Positions 14,688-23,032 of a stretch of 23,111 bases of DNA are shown in pieces (the stretch's first letter is position 1; every line of letters begins with the position of its first letter). The position numbers were made by a program, and so were the translations under genes. The DNA comes from an uncultured Succinivibrionaceae bacterium. Lineage in GTDB: Bacteria; Pseudomonadota; Gammaproteobacteria; Enterobacterales; Succinivibrionaceae. The stretch spans positions 1 through 23,111 of the forward strand of contig UQCV01000037.1 in the NCBI GenBank assembly GCA_900539665.1. Reading direction: 5' to 3'. The notes under the pieces were generated by a model. That model did no database searches, was not told the DNA's origin, and worked only from the letters and a program-made list of their open reading frames with translations.

Positions 14688-16913
14688 TTATTTGAGGTCG
14701 GATGTTACCTGCAGAAGTTGGCGCCAGTTTAATTGCTCCCGCCCGTGGGAAACATAATAATGCAATATCCCTCGTTCAAAAGCTTCAACGGCTATTTCTC
14801 TAATATCACCCGAGAGGGTGATTTTCTTTTCAATATTTATAGATGGCAATAAAACCCAACTAGATTTTTTAGTAACGCTTGTTATATAGCATGAAGCATG
14901 TAGCGCTAATAAACAAAGTTCAATAATCTTATTTTCAGTAAGCTCAATGGTGCTATTTAGTAGGAATGGATACTCAATTCCTCCGATAGACATTTCATCT
15001 GGTAAGTGCAATTCTCGTAAAAATTGTTGAATGTTTTCTATGAGATTGTTACATGTGCTTTGTGCATCCATATCGGTATTTTTGTTTTTTATCAGGATGA
15101 TCCGATCTTTACTAATGCGATAGATGCGTGGTATTTGATCCTCAAAAAGCTGAAATAGTTTATCTGTAAAGATACGTTCTATTTGCTTGGTTTTATCATT
15201 ACCTTTCTCCATGGCCATTCGGGTAAAGCATGGAATGTAAATATTGAGAATTTCCTTTTCTTGAGGCAAGGAGTGTTCAGTTTTTCTGTGCTCTAACTTA
15301 TTGTTATAGTTAAGACTAAATAAGTATGAGATGAGCTCATTTTCTCCAGGTAGTACCATGTTTTTGTAGAAGGCTTTATTGTCTTCATATGATGATAGTT
15401 CTTGGCGATACTTGACATTGCGTCGATGGGAAACGGAAAACAGAAGCATTAAGACTAATGTTATCAATAGCAAAACGTAGTTTGTTCGATTTGGTAAATC
15501 GGTGAATAAAGATTCATCGATATAACTATTGCCCTTAGGAGATGACTCCTTGTTCTTAGCTACAGCTACGAGTTCAGGTAAGGCGTTATTAACGATGTTT
15601 TTAAAATTGTCTGACAGCACTGGAAATTGGGTATTGTTTGGGTCTTGTTCAAACATACTTCTTAAGATCGTGTATGCTTGAGGCAAGTTCTTACGCGCCG
15701 CATAGAGTCGGGCTCTTAAATATTGAATTTTTACTTGCTTTTCTAGCGATAGTTGGGTGGTTACATTTAAAAGTTCAGCCAACAATTTTTGCGCATTTTC
15801 ATATTTGCCAGTAGTTAGGTATATTTCAGTCAAGTCGATAATAGTATTGTAGTAGTTTTCAACAGATTTTTCGTTTTTGAAAATTTCTGCCGCGGTTTCT
15901 AGGTATTTAACGGCTCGAGCTCGGTCCCCTTGCATTTTAAAGGCATAACCTAATTGTTCGTTAATAAAAGCTTTGTCGTTAATCCCAATGTCGGTATTTT
16001 CTAGTAATAGTTCACTCTTTAAGAGCATGGAGTAAGAATTACTAGTGTTTCCGGCTTGAAATTCGTAGCTAGTAAGTTCGGCGATCCCTCGAATATATTG
16101 CGTTTGGTATTCTGGGATTCTTTCGATGATTTTTAGATAACTTTGTTGCATATAAATGGCGTGCTCATAAAAACCTGCATCAGCCAAAATAGTAGCCATT
16201 TCGCGAGCGGTGATTGCTGCATAAAAGTCTTGGTTATTTTGCTTATAAAGTGTGTATAACTTCCCTAAATAATTAAAAGAACGGTCTTTAACATTAGCTT
16301 CTTGATAAAGATAGCTAGTAGTTAAATAGAGCATTTCCCAGAGGTTACGATCACTATTCTTGTTGATTTTATTACTTTTATGAAGGTAATCTAATGTACT
16401 ACCCGCCTCAATAAAATTGCGGGCATGAATGCTATTAATGGCATTCATAAGATAAGAATAGGTTTTTAAATCTTCTATCTGCAAAGGACCTCTAAACTCA
16501 GGGGTCGCAGAATGGGAACTATCGCGTTGGCGCATATTGTTTTGCGTCATTTCGTACATATGAATGCGTTCACGATTATGTTCCGCAAGAATCAAGATTT
16601 GTTCGTTAATACTGTTATTGGTAACAGGAATTTGAGAAATTTGTTCTAAAGTTTTTTGGGCACTTGTGATTTCTTCGGCTGTGATTTGACATGAAGCTAG
16701 GGTGTTAAGGGCATAAAGTCTTTGCGAAGTGGACAATTCAACTTTTTCCCCTAACGAGGATGGAGCCTCCAAATATTGATTAGCGTATTGGATGCAGATA
16801 TAGGGATTTATGCTTTCATAGTGCTGAGCTAAACGTACTTGTTCTGGTACGTTAGGTAAAGCATTATTTGGATAGGAAGGAAGTAGTATGGCTATCAAAG
16901 CTAATGAAAGCAT
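14688..16913 (-). CDS. TPR-repeat membrane protein with degenerate GGDEF-like domain
   Basis: 741 aa. An N-terminal signal/anchor (about 1-20) precedes a long helical region (about 25-450) with TPR-like repeats, for example DKAFINEQLGYAFKMQGDRA and TIIDLTEIYLTTGKYENAQK. A single membrane helix (about 479-495) leads to a cytoplasmic domain of about 245 residues. Its pattern follows a diguanylate cyclase fold: IYRISKDRIILI (598-609) stands where RxGGDEF belongs, and MSIGGIEYP (641-649) matches the later SIGxAxYP strand. The signature is SKDRI (601-605), so cyclase activity is not expected; a binding or signalling role is an inference. GGAGAA precedes the start. The queF stop is 18 bp upstream, so the two are probably co-transcribed. 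E3 follows directly. Confidence 0.8.
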   Translation of the reverse strand: MLSLALIAILLPSYPNNALPNVPEQVRLAQHYESINPYICIQYANQYLEAPSSLGEKVELSTSQRLYALNTLASCQITAEEITSAQKTLEQISQIPVTNNSINEQILILAEHNRERIHMYEMTQNNMRQRDSSHSATPEFRGPLQIEDLKTYSYLMNAINSIHARNFIEAGSTLDYLHKSNKINKNSDRNLWEMLYLTTSYLYQEANVKDRSFNYLGKLYTLYKQNNQDFYAAITAREMATILADAGFYEHAIYMQQSYLKIIERIPEYQTQYIRGIAELTSYEFQAGNTSNSYSMLLKSELLLENTDIGINDKAFINEQLGYAFKMQGDRARAVKYLETAAEIFKNEKSVENYYNTIIDLTEIYLTTGKYENAQKLLAELLNVTTQLSLEKQVKIQYLRARLYAARKNLPQAYTILRSMFEQDPNNTQFPVLSDNFKNIVNNALPELVAVAKNKESSPKGNSYIDESLFTDLPNRTNYVLLLITLVLMLLFSVSHRRNVKYRQELSSYEDNKAFYKNMVLPGENELISYLFSLNYNNKLEHRKTEHSLPQEKEILNIYIPCFTRMAMEKGNDKTKQIERIFTDKLFQLFEDQIPRIYRISKDRIILIKNKNTDMDAQSTCNNLIENIQQFLRELHLPDEMSIGGIEYPFLLNSTIELTENKIIELCLLALHASCYITSVTKKSSWVLLPSINIEKKITLSGDIREIAVEAFERGILHYYVSHGREQLNWRQLLQVTSDLK

Positions 16914-16931
16914 AATAAGTTCTCCTCGTTA

Positions 16932-17798
16932 TTATTGTCTGATAAGTCGGAAGGCAATACGTTCAGGAGTGTGCATAGCTCGAATTGGGTTAATATCGAG
17001 ACCTCCACGGCGAGTGTAAAAAGCACGGACTTCTAAATCTTCAGGGGAAAAGGTGTTAGCAATATCAGTAAAGATACGTTCTACACAGTGCTCATGAAAT
17101 TCATTGTGGCCACGCATGGACACGATGTATCTAAGTAAATTTTCATGCTTGATGGCGGGGCCCTTGTATTTGATAACTGCAGTTCCCCAATCTGGCTGCC
17201 CGGTTACAAGACAGTTAGATTTTAAAAGATTGGTGTACAAAGCTTCTTCTACTATGGTGGTGCTAAGCGGGTTATCACCAAGCAGGAGTGCAGGGTTGAG
17301 GGTATATTCATTTACCTCTATATCAAGGTCATCAAGACAAATAGCATCGCTTATATTATTAGTTAGAGCGAAATGTTTTTGCGCTCCGCAAGAATGCAAA
17401 GGCCAAATTTCAGCCTTAATCGGACATTTATAAACGGCAGATAAATCTTTTTCGATGGTAGCTCGTACTTCTTCGAGGCTGGCAAAGTTTGTTTGATTAA
17501 AACTATTTAAATAAAGTTTTAAAGATTTAGATTCAACAATAAATGGAGATTCTGCAGGGATGACGAGTTCCCCTACGGCAACCTCAGGTTTACCTTTAGC
17601 ATTAAGCCATGAAAGTTCATACATATGCCATAAATCGTAACCATAAAATGGGGTTTTGATGGTTAATGTATCGCGATTTAAACTACGAGGAACAGTTTGG
17701 AGTAGTTTAGGATTGTATTTGGATTCATAAGCTGATTTATGGCCTAATGACAAGCCTTCAAGAAGTTTTTTATTAAGCTCTGTATTGATAGTACTCAT
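16932..17798 (-). CDS. queF: NADPH-dependent 7-cyano-7-deazaguanine reductase QueF
   Basis: Reduces preQ0 to preQ1, the last free-base step of queuosine synthesis for tRNA wobble G34. 288 aa, so the long two-domain type (E. coli 282 aa). The QueF signature ESKSLKLYLNSF lies at 89-100; the thioimide-forming cysteine is C196 in SNCLVTGQPDWG and the catalytic aspartate is D203. LLRYIVSMRGHNEFHEHCVE (221-240) supplies the substrate histidine/glutamate. It lies 68 bp after yqgE and 18 bp before the TPR gene on the same strand. No other queuosine genes are in view. Confidence 0.96.
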   Translation of the reverse strand: MSTINTELNKKLLEGLSLGHKSAYESKYNPKLLQTVPRSLNRDTLTIKTPFYGYDLWHMYELSWLNAKGKPEVAVGELVIPAESPFIVESKSLKLYLNSFNQTNFASLEEVRATIEKDLSAVYKCPIKAEIWPLHSCGAQKHFALTNNISDAICLDDLDIEVNEYTLNPALLLGDNPLSTTIVEEALYTNLLKSNCLVTGQPDWGTAVIKYKGPAIKHENLLRYIVSMRGHNEFHEHCVERIFTDIANTFSPEDLEVRAFYTRRGGLDINPIRAMHTPERIAFRLIRQ

Positions 17799-17866
17799 TA
17801 AATATTCCTGCTTGTTTATGTTAGTAAATTGGGGTTTGGCACGACTTTGTTAAAAATAGTTTCGGC

Positions 17867-18556
17867 TTAGGAATCATTAAGGTCAAGAAATGCTTTGTAC
17901 TTTGTGCTCTCGGGTTTTCCTGCTCCCGTAGTGCGTCTTAAGGATTCAAAATTTTCTGGTAAGGCACCTAGGTTGAGGCTGTTTAAGTCAAAGTTGAATT
18001 TATTTAAACAAGTGTCATAACATTTGTCAGCTGGCGTTCTTAAACATAGGTCGTCGTCAGGCGGTAAACGGAAGAAAAAACCATATTTAAGCAGCTTAAA
18101 CATTTGTTTTTCCGTCCACATCATGTGCCCAAGAAAAATTTTGTAATCACAGGTTGGGAAAACATCATCGGCAATTGCCTGAAATGCATCTGAAGATTTT
18201 GAAGCACATAAAGTGTCTGTAATGTGCTCGGTAAAAATAAAGTTAGCATCCGGGGTGTTTTCATGCAAAATAGTTACCGTTTGGCGTCTATGGGTTGGTT
18301 CCCCAAAGAACACCGGTTTATCAATTAACTTGGTTTTATCGCTTGGTTCAAGTTGTAGATTATAGAAGAGGGCTAATTCATCCACGTTAGTAGCTTGCTT
18401 GTTTAAAGCGAGACCATAGATGAATTCGCGACTGTGATAATTTACCAAAATCACGATTTTTTCATTACAAGTACCATCGAATAGGCGAGACGCTACTAAG
18501 ATAGAACCGGTTAATGAATCTCCTGCGCGTTCAAGTTCTAATGAATTAACATCCAT
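17867..18556 (-). CDS. yqgE: UPF0301/YqgE (AlgH) family protein
   Basis: 229 aa, cytosolic, biochemical role not settled for the family. The order of motifs fits YqgE/AlgH: LTGSILVAS at the start, a YGLALNK segment (family: GLVINRP), VFFGEPTHR (family: GGPV), HENTPD, and a FLGHMMWTEKQM segment (family: GYAGWGxGQLE). The sequence is clearly divergent, and the C-terminal about 50 residues, ending in a Lys/Asp-rich tail, are longer than usual. Identification is strengthened by position: it starts 2 bp after rsmE, as in the gammaproteobacterial endA-rsmE-gshB-yqgE order, with gshB absent here. Confidence 0.82.
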   Translation of the reverse strand: MDVNSLELERAGDSLTGSILVASRLFDGTCNEKIVILVNYHSREFIYGLALNKQATNVDELALFYNLQLEPSDKTKLIDKPVFFGEPTHRRQTVTILHENTPDANFIFTEHITDTLCASKSSDAFQAIADDVFPTCDYKIFLGHMMWTEKQMFKLLKYGFFFRLPPDDDLCLRTPADKCYDTCLNKFNFDLNSLNLGALPENFESLRRTTGAGKPESTKYKAFLDLNDS

Positions 18557-18558
18557 CT

Positions 18559-19287
18559 TTATAAATCTCCTAAAGTAGACTGCAGGATGCTGATAGCGAC
18601 TAAAGCTGCGGTTTCAGTTCTTAATATACGAGGGCCGAGTTGAACATCTAGGTAGTTGTTATCAGCTGCAAGCTTGGTTTCGGCTGCATCAAAACCACCT
18701 TCAGGGCCAATTAGAAGCCTAAAATCATGGTGGGTTGCTTTTAGATCGCGGATACGAAGGTTAGCATATGGGTTTAAGGTTAAACCAGTAGCAGTTGTAG
18801 ATTCGGCCAAAAAGTCTTTGATATCCATGATTGGATTTACTTTTGGTATTACAGCACGTCCACTTTGTTCACAAGCTGAAATAACAATCTTTTGATAGGT
18901 TTCTTGTTTTTTGGCTAGTCGGTCCGCTTGTAACCTAACGCCACAGCGAATAGAAATGAGTGGGGTGATTTCTGTAACGCCAAGCTCAATTGCTTTTTGA
19001 ATCGTAAAATCCATTTTATCTCCACGGCTCATAACCTGACCTAGATGGATTTTAAGTGGTGATTCAGTGTTATTAGGGCGTATAGCGTTAATCATCACCG
19101 CAACGTTTTTACGAGAACACTCGGTGATGACGCAATCGTATTCTTGACCGTCGCCATTAAAAAGAACTAATGGGTCGCCAACATTCATGCGGAGTACTCG
19201 CTCTACGTGGCCGGCCCCGTCGGCTCCCAAGGTAGTCTGAAGACCAAGGCTCAGCTTCGATGGTTCATAGATTCTAACTGTGCGCAT
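18559..19287 (-). CDS. rsmE: 16S rRNA (uridine1498-N3)-methyltransferase RsmE
   Basis: SPOUT-class methyltransferase that methylates U1498 in the decoding region of 16S rRNA. 242 aa, the usual length. The N-terminal PUA-like part (about 1-70, HVERVLRM and FNGDGQEY) is followed by the knotted SAM domain: GDKMDFTIQKAIELGVTEI, CEQSGR, the LLIGPEGGF loop and the final LGPRILRTETAALVAI. It sits 3 bp after endA and 2 bp before yqgE, so it is part of one operon. Confidence 0.96.
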   Translation of the reverse strand: MRTVRIYEPSKLSLGLQTTLGADGAGHVERVLRMNVGDPLVLFNGDGQEYDCVITECSRKNVAVMINAIRPNNTESPLKIHLGQVMSRGDKMDFTIQKAIELGVTEITPLISIRCGVRLQADRLAKKQETYQKIVISACEQSGRAVIPKVNPIMDIKDFLAESTTATGLTLNPYANLRIRDLKATHHDFRLLIGPEGGFDAAETKLAADNNYLDVQLGPRILRTETAALVAISILQSTLGDL

Positions 19288-19290
19288 ACT

Positions 19291-20133
19291 TTAGCGGTTC
19301 CTTTTGTTTTTAGTTGATTTGGTGGTGGTCTGTTTTTGGCTAGGTTGTTTTTTACAAGCTTGAGTAATAAAACGATTGTCACGGCCAGAAAGCAAAGCAA
19401 TACGCTCATTACGGTAACATTCCCACGTGGTAGGTGGGTTCTTTTTGTTCCAATCGATCATCATTTTTTTATCTTTGGAACTTAACTCCACGTGATGTGT
19501 TTCCGACATGTAGAGGAAAGTTCGAGCAATAAAACCACGGGTATAACGAGCGGGTTCTACAGCTTTGGCTTTGGTATCGACGAGGAAGAAACACTGACCA
19601 TAAGGCGATTTTTTCTTGTTCTGAAAATCAGTATAGCGAAACTGACCGCGGGTGGCATTAATTTCACCTACAGAAGGCACTAGATTATGCATATCACCTT
19701 CAAATTTGACAAATTCAGGGTCGCCTTGGCAATTTTTACGGCCTCCGGTTTGCCAACATCTTAGGTCCCGACCTTTCCAAGCTGCCGGCATGATATGTTC
19801 CCATTCAATGCGTTCAGCTCTTTTATGGTACTTACCACTTACATATCCACAAGCGTCAAGATTGGGCACTAATTTAGTTTTAGTTGAATGTTTAACTTTT
19901 TCTCTAACAATAGGGCAGTGGCAGTAAAAAGTTTGGCTTGCTTCAGTGAATCCATTTACTGGGTCTCGGTTGGCATTATAAATTTTAGTAAGTTCTCTTT
20001 TGGCTTCTGAAAAAGATATGAGGTTAGAATCAACTTTGTTGTTATATGTGTGGCTCTGTTTGGCATAACTATTAGAGGAAAATACTAAAGCGAGAGCAAT
20101 AAGAGCGGAAAATAAAATTTTTTTATTCATCAT
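19291..20133 (-). CDS. endA: Periplasmic endonuclease I (EndA)
   Basis: Periplasmic or secreted non-specific double-strand DNase. 280 aa against 235 in E. coli. A signal peptide (about 1-24, ending SYA) is followed by the beta-beta-alpha-metal nuclease core with the catalytic histidine in RIEWEHIMPA (H113), CWQTGGRKNC, DMHNLVPSVGEINATRG, YGQCF and a C-terminal WECYRNERIA region; paired cysteines match the disulphides of the family. The extra length is partly a basic, Lys/Thr/Gln-rich C-terminal tail (about 258-280). The start is MMNKK with no clear Shine-Dalgarno; the second Met may be used. First gene of endA-rsmE-yqgE. Confidence 0.95.
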   Translation of the reverse strand: MMNKKILFSALIALALVFSSNSYAKQSHTYNNKVDSNLISFSEAKRELTKIYNANRDPVNGFTEASQTFYCHCPIVREKVKHSTKTKLVPNLDACGYVSGKYHKRAERIEWEHIMPAAWKGRDLRCWQTGGRKNCQGDPEFVKFEGDMHNLVPSVGEINATRGQFRYTDFQNKKKSPYGQCFFLVDTKAKAVEPARYTRGFIARTFLYMSETHHVELSSKDKKMMIDWNKKNPPTTWECYRNERIALLSGRDNRFITQACKKQPSQKQTTTKSTKNKRNR

Positions 20134-20539
20134 ATTCTGCTTAATAAGACTTAATAAGATAGTTTGGTATCTAAATTTGCAATTTTAACTCATTAGGACG
20201 TAGTCATACTTGTACGTAATTCCTAGTTTTAACAACTTAATTACTTTGATGGTTAGAGGGTTAGATGCCAGTATTTGCAAACAGATAGTATACTCGTTAC
20301 GGACCTTGATCGTCTACTTTACTAAACCGTCAAAAGTTAAGACCGGGGGCAAATTTATAATTTTTTAGATTCTAAAATACAAAAAAAGAAGCCAAGATTT
20401 TAAGAATGATTCTCTTTTGATGGAAAGAGTTTGGCTAGTGGATTCAAAGTAATCTGCTCTTTAATGGAGAGAGCTTGTGTACTCATGGCAGATTCATTGT
20501 AAAATACCAAACTGAGCATACAAAGTTAAGGATAAGATT
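20134..20539. other. Intergenic region between endA and the divergent unknown gene
   Basis: About 400 bp with no gene. It must carry promoters for both directions; an AAGGA ribosome site precedes the ATG at 20540. An imperfect tandem duplication of a CTCTTT...AAAGAG-type hairpin unit occupies about 20409-20500. Confidence 0.5.
20409..20500 (+). repeat. Two imperfect tandem copies of a hairpin-forming unit
   Basis: Copy one has CTCTTTTGATGGAAAGAG followed by TTTGGCTAGTGGATTCA; copy two has CTCTTTAATGGAGAGAG followed by CTTGTGTACTCATGGCAGATTCA. The alignment needs a few gaps. The unit lies 40-130 nt before the start codon at 20540, so it could fall in the leader. No known regulator site is recognised. 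Confidence 0.35.
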
Positions 20540-21385
20540 ATGCACCATATTGATTTAACAAAAGTAATAGGTTTTGGCGTTGCCGGTAATTTTGCTGGGC
20601 ATTTGGAACAAGCAGGGGAAGCTTCTGACTTTACTAAGGTTCAAGTGAAGGAAGCTTGTGCGCCTAAAGCTATGTTTCCTTTTTACCTTCCTCAGGCTAC
20701 CGGCAACACAACTCCTAAATTTCTTGGGGTGTATCCATTAACTTCTGATAAGTTAACCGCTCCTAAGGGGGAAGGGGATAACTTACAGATTGAACCTGAA
20801 ATTGGTCTCTTGTGTCGTATTTGCTACAACGGCGATGAAGTAGCATCATTAGCTCCTATATATTTTGGGGCCTACAATGATAGTTCTATTAGACGTCAAG
20901 GCGCACGTAAGATTAGTGAAAAGAAGAACTGGGGTGCTAATACCAAAGGCTTTAGCCAAAATGTTATTGCGGTTGATAATTTCACTAAAGCAGGGATACT
21001 TGAACACTATCATATCGCTTGTTTTTTAAAGCGTGATGGTGAATGTATCGCTTACGGCGTAGATAGTGCAACTGCAGACTACAATTACATGTATGAAAAG
21101 CTTATTGCTTGGATGGTTGAAAAATTGAATGGACAAAAAGATGAAGGTCCGGCTGAAGATATTCACTCATACCTCCTAGCTTGTGGTCGCCCAGAATACA
21201 CTTTAATTAGTATTGGTGCGACTAGATACACGGAATTTGGACAAAGTCATTATCTGAAGAAAGGGGATATTAGTTACGTTGTTGTTTATCCAGATAGCTA
21301 CAGCCCTGATGAAATTGCTTCTTTGGTTAAAGATGACAATTTTGCTGATTTAAAGATTAGTGTGTTACGTCAAGAAGTGATCTAA
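20540..21385 (+). CDS. Conserved protein of unknown function (DUF5718-like)
   Basis: 281 aa, no signal peptide or membrane helix. Visible features are the N-terminal VIGFGVAGNFAGHLEQAG, a central LQIEPEIGLLCRI-YNGDEVA followed by PIYFGAYND, RRQGARKISEKKNWG, and a C-terminal GQSHYLKKGDISYVVVYPDS. The EPEIGLL and acidic/gly-rich strand pattern recalls the fumarylacetoacetase-like fold. My recollection is that this family is catalogued as DUF5718, which I cannot verify here. AAGGA about 9 nt before the ATG fixes the start. It is a single gene between divergent endA and convergent metK, with a strong terminator at 21433-21469. Confidence 0.8.
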   Translation: MHHIDLTKVIGFGVAGNFAGHLEQAGEASDFTKVQVKEACAPKAMFPFYLPQATGNTTPKFLGVYPLTSDKLTAPKGEGDNLQIEPEIGLLCRICYNGDEVASLAPIYFGAYNDSSIRRQGARKISEKKNWGANTKGFSQNVIAVDNFTKAGILEHYHIACFLKRDGECIAYGVDSATADYNYMYEKLIAWMVEKLNGQKDEGPAEDIHSYLLACGRPEYTLISIGATRYTEFGQSHYLKKGDISYVVVYPDSYSPDEIASLVKDDNFADLKISVLRQEVI

Positions 21386-21432
21386 GTATTATTAGATAAA
21401 GTTTTAAAGCATCAAATAAAGCGAAATTAGCA

Positions 21433-21469
21433 TTAGGGATCAATGAATTTTTATTGGTCCCTAAATTTT
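21433..21469 (+). terminator. Terminator of the DUF5718-like gene
   Basis: TTAGGGATCAAT pairs with ATTGGTCCCTAA (12 bp, one G-U), followed by ATTTTG; 47 nt after the stop codon. Confidence 0.8.
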
Positions 21470-21500
21470 GCTGTAGTAGCTTGAGCTTTGAATAATTAAA

Positions 21501-21528
21501 AAGCCCATTTAGCAGGTTAAATGGGCTT
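21501..21528. terminator. Second hairpin between the convergent genes
   Basis: AAGCCCATTTA pairs perfectly with TAAATGGGCTT. Flanks are A-rich on the left and AAAAATTT on the right, giving a moderate T-tract on the minus strand (TTTAATTATTC), so it may end metK transcripts that pass the first hairpin. Confidence 0.6.
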
Positions 21529-21591
21529 AAAAATTTGAGTTATGAGTTTTGGGGTTTGTTGTTTAAAAAAAACTCCAAGCCTAAATTATTT

Positions 21592-21627
21592 CCCTACTAA
21601 TTGGTGTGTTGCCACCAATTAGTAGGG
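21592..21627. terminator. 15-bp perfect hairpin immediately after metK
   Basis: CCCTACTAATTGGTG pairs exactly with CACCAATTAGTAGGG, loop TGTTGC. It lies 13 nt past the metK stop; the following T-tract on the minus strand is poor (AAATAATTTAG). It may be a terminator, or a 3' stabiliser of the metK mRNA. Confidence 0.6.
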
Positions 21628-21640
21628 AAGAATTGAATAT

Positions 21641-22792
21641 TTAGTCAAGAGCTAAACGACGAAGCATGTCTGCCTTATCAATTTGTTCCCATGGGAAGTC
21701 TTCACGACCGAAATGGCCATAAGCTGCAGTTGGGAAGTAGATTGGGCGCTTGAGGTTGAGCATTTCAATGAGACCATATGGGCGCAAGTCGAATACTTGA
21801 CGAATGATTTCTTCAAGACGAGCTTCAGAAATCTTACCGGTACCAAAAGTATCAACACTTACAGAAACTGGTTCAGCAATCCCGATAGCGTAAGAGATCT
21901 GGATTTCACACTTGCGGGCAAGGCCTGCAGCTACAATGTTTTTAGCTACATAGCGCGCAGCGTAAGCTGCACTACGGTCAACCTTTGAAGGATCCTTACC
22001 AGAGAATGCCCCACCACCGTGTCTTGCATAGCCACCGTAGGTGTCAACAATAATCTTACGGCCAGTTAAACCACAGTCCCCCATAGGACCACCAATTACA
22101 AAGCGACCAGTTGGGTTGATAAAATACTTGGTTTTATCAGTAAGCCACTTAGCAGGAATTACCTTGTTGATAATTTCTTCTCTAACACCTTCATGGATTT
22201 CCTTGTTAGTCACATTTTCATCATGTTGGGTAGAAAGTACGATGGTATCGATGCCGGCAATAGAACCGTCATCATTGTAAACGAAAGTAACCTGGCTCTT
22301 AGCATCTGGGCGTAACCAAGGCAAAGTACCGTTTTTACGTACTTCAGCTTGACGACGCATTAAGCGGTGAGCGTAAGTGATAGGAGCAGGCATAAATACA
22401 TCGGTTTCATCACAAGCAAAACCGAACATCAAACCTTGGTCGCCTGCGCCTTGGTTCATAGGATTTTCACGGGTAACACCTTGATTGATGTCTGGAGATT
22501 GTTTGCCGATAGCATTGAGTACGGCGCATGAATTGGCGTCGAAACCAATGTCAGAATGGTTGTACCCGATGTCGCAAACTACTTTACGCACCAATGCTTC
22601 GATATCAACCCAAGCGGTAGTGGTGATTTCGCCACCAACTAAAACCATCCCGGTTTTAACAAAGGTTTCACAGGCTACATGAGCTGACACATCCTGCTTA
22701 AGGATTTCGTCGAGTACGGCGTCGGATATTTGGTCCGCAATTTTGTCTGGATGTCCTTCAGACACGGATTCAGAGGTGAATAATTTAGACAT
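21641..22792 (-). CDS. metK: S-adenosylmethionine synthetase MetK
   Basis: Makes S-adenosylmethionine from methionine and ATP, in the cytosol. The protein begins MSKLFTSESVSEGHPDKIAD at 22792 and is 383 aa (E. coli 384); a longer frame opens at 22900 but its extra 36 residues match nothing in the family, and TTGGAG lies about 11 nt before the internal ATG, so the inner start is chosen. Signature motifs are present: GAGDQGLMFGFA (ATP site), GGGAFSGKDPSKVDRSAAYA (P-loop-like), and DTFGTG. Located near endA-rsmE as in many gammaproteobacteria. No SAM riboswitch is seen in the leader. E4 lies upstream in the same orientation. Confidence 0.97.
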   Translation of the reverse strand: MSKLFTSESVSEGHPDKIADQISDAVLDEILKQDVSAHVACETFVKTGMVLVGGEITTTAWVDIEALVRKVVCDIGYNHSDIGFDANSCAVLNAIGKQSPDINQGVTRENPMNQGAGDQGLMFGFACDETDVFMPAPITYAHRLMRRQAEVRKNGTLPWLRPDAKSQVTFVYNDDGSIAGIDTIVLSTQHDENVTNKEIHEGVREEIINKVIPAKWLTDKTKYFINPTGRFVIGGPMGDCGLTGRKIIVDTYGGYARHGGGAFSGKDPSKVDRSAAYAARYVAKNIVAAGLARKCEIQISYAIGIAEPVSVSVDTFGTGKISEARLEEIIRQVFDLRPYGLIEMLNLKRPIYFPTAAYGHFGREDFPWEQIDKADMLRRLALD

Positions 22793-22958
22793 ATTCTGAA
22801 CAAGCTCCAAAACTAGTTTAACGACAAAAGGGCGGGATGACCGAGCCTTTGGTCTAGAAAGAATAAATGGTGGTGCTTGGTTTTCTTGGTAAAAATGCAA
22901 GAAAAGCCTTATTTTAACACGAATTCCCTGACTTGATTTTGCTTAATGGGTAATGAGG

Positions 22959-22987
22959 ATGGGTAAATTTAACCGTTTTTTACCCAT
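22959..22987. other. Hairpin in the metK upstream region
   Basis: ATGGGTAAA pairs with TTTACCCAT across an 11-nt loop, about 170 nt before the metK start codon. No T-tract follows on the minus strand. It may end RNA arriving from E4 or be part of a metK leader; its role is not determined. Confidence 0.4.
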
Positions 22988-23032
22988 AGCGAATCCTAAA
23001 ACTACGCTAAATTAGACGCACTAGGAGCTAGT

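Noticed and set aside
22793..22900. N-terminal extension of metK (start at 22900)
   Set aside because: The extra 36 residues have no counterpart in MetK, and the inner ATG at 22792 gives the canonical MSKLFTSESVSEGHPDK start with a Shine-Dalgarno-like TTGGAG.
22990..23032. MetJ box or SAM riboswitch upstream of metK
   Set aside because: Only one poor match (AGACGCAC) to AGACGTCT is seen, with no tandem second box, and no four-way-junction SAM riboswitch pattern is visible.
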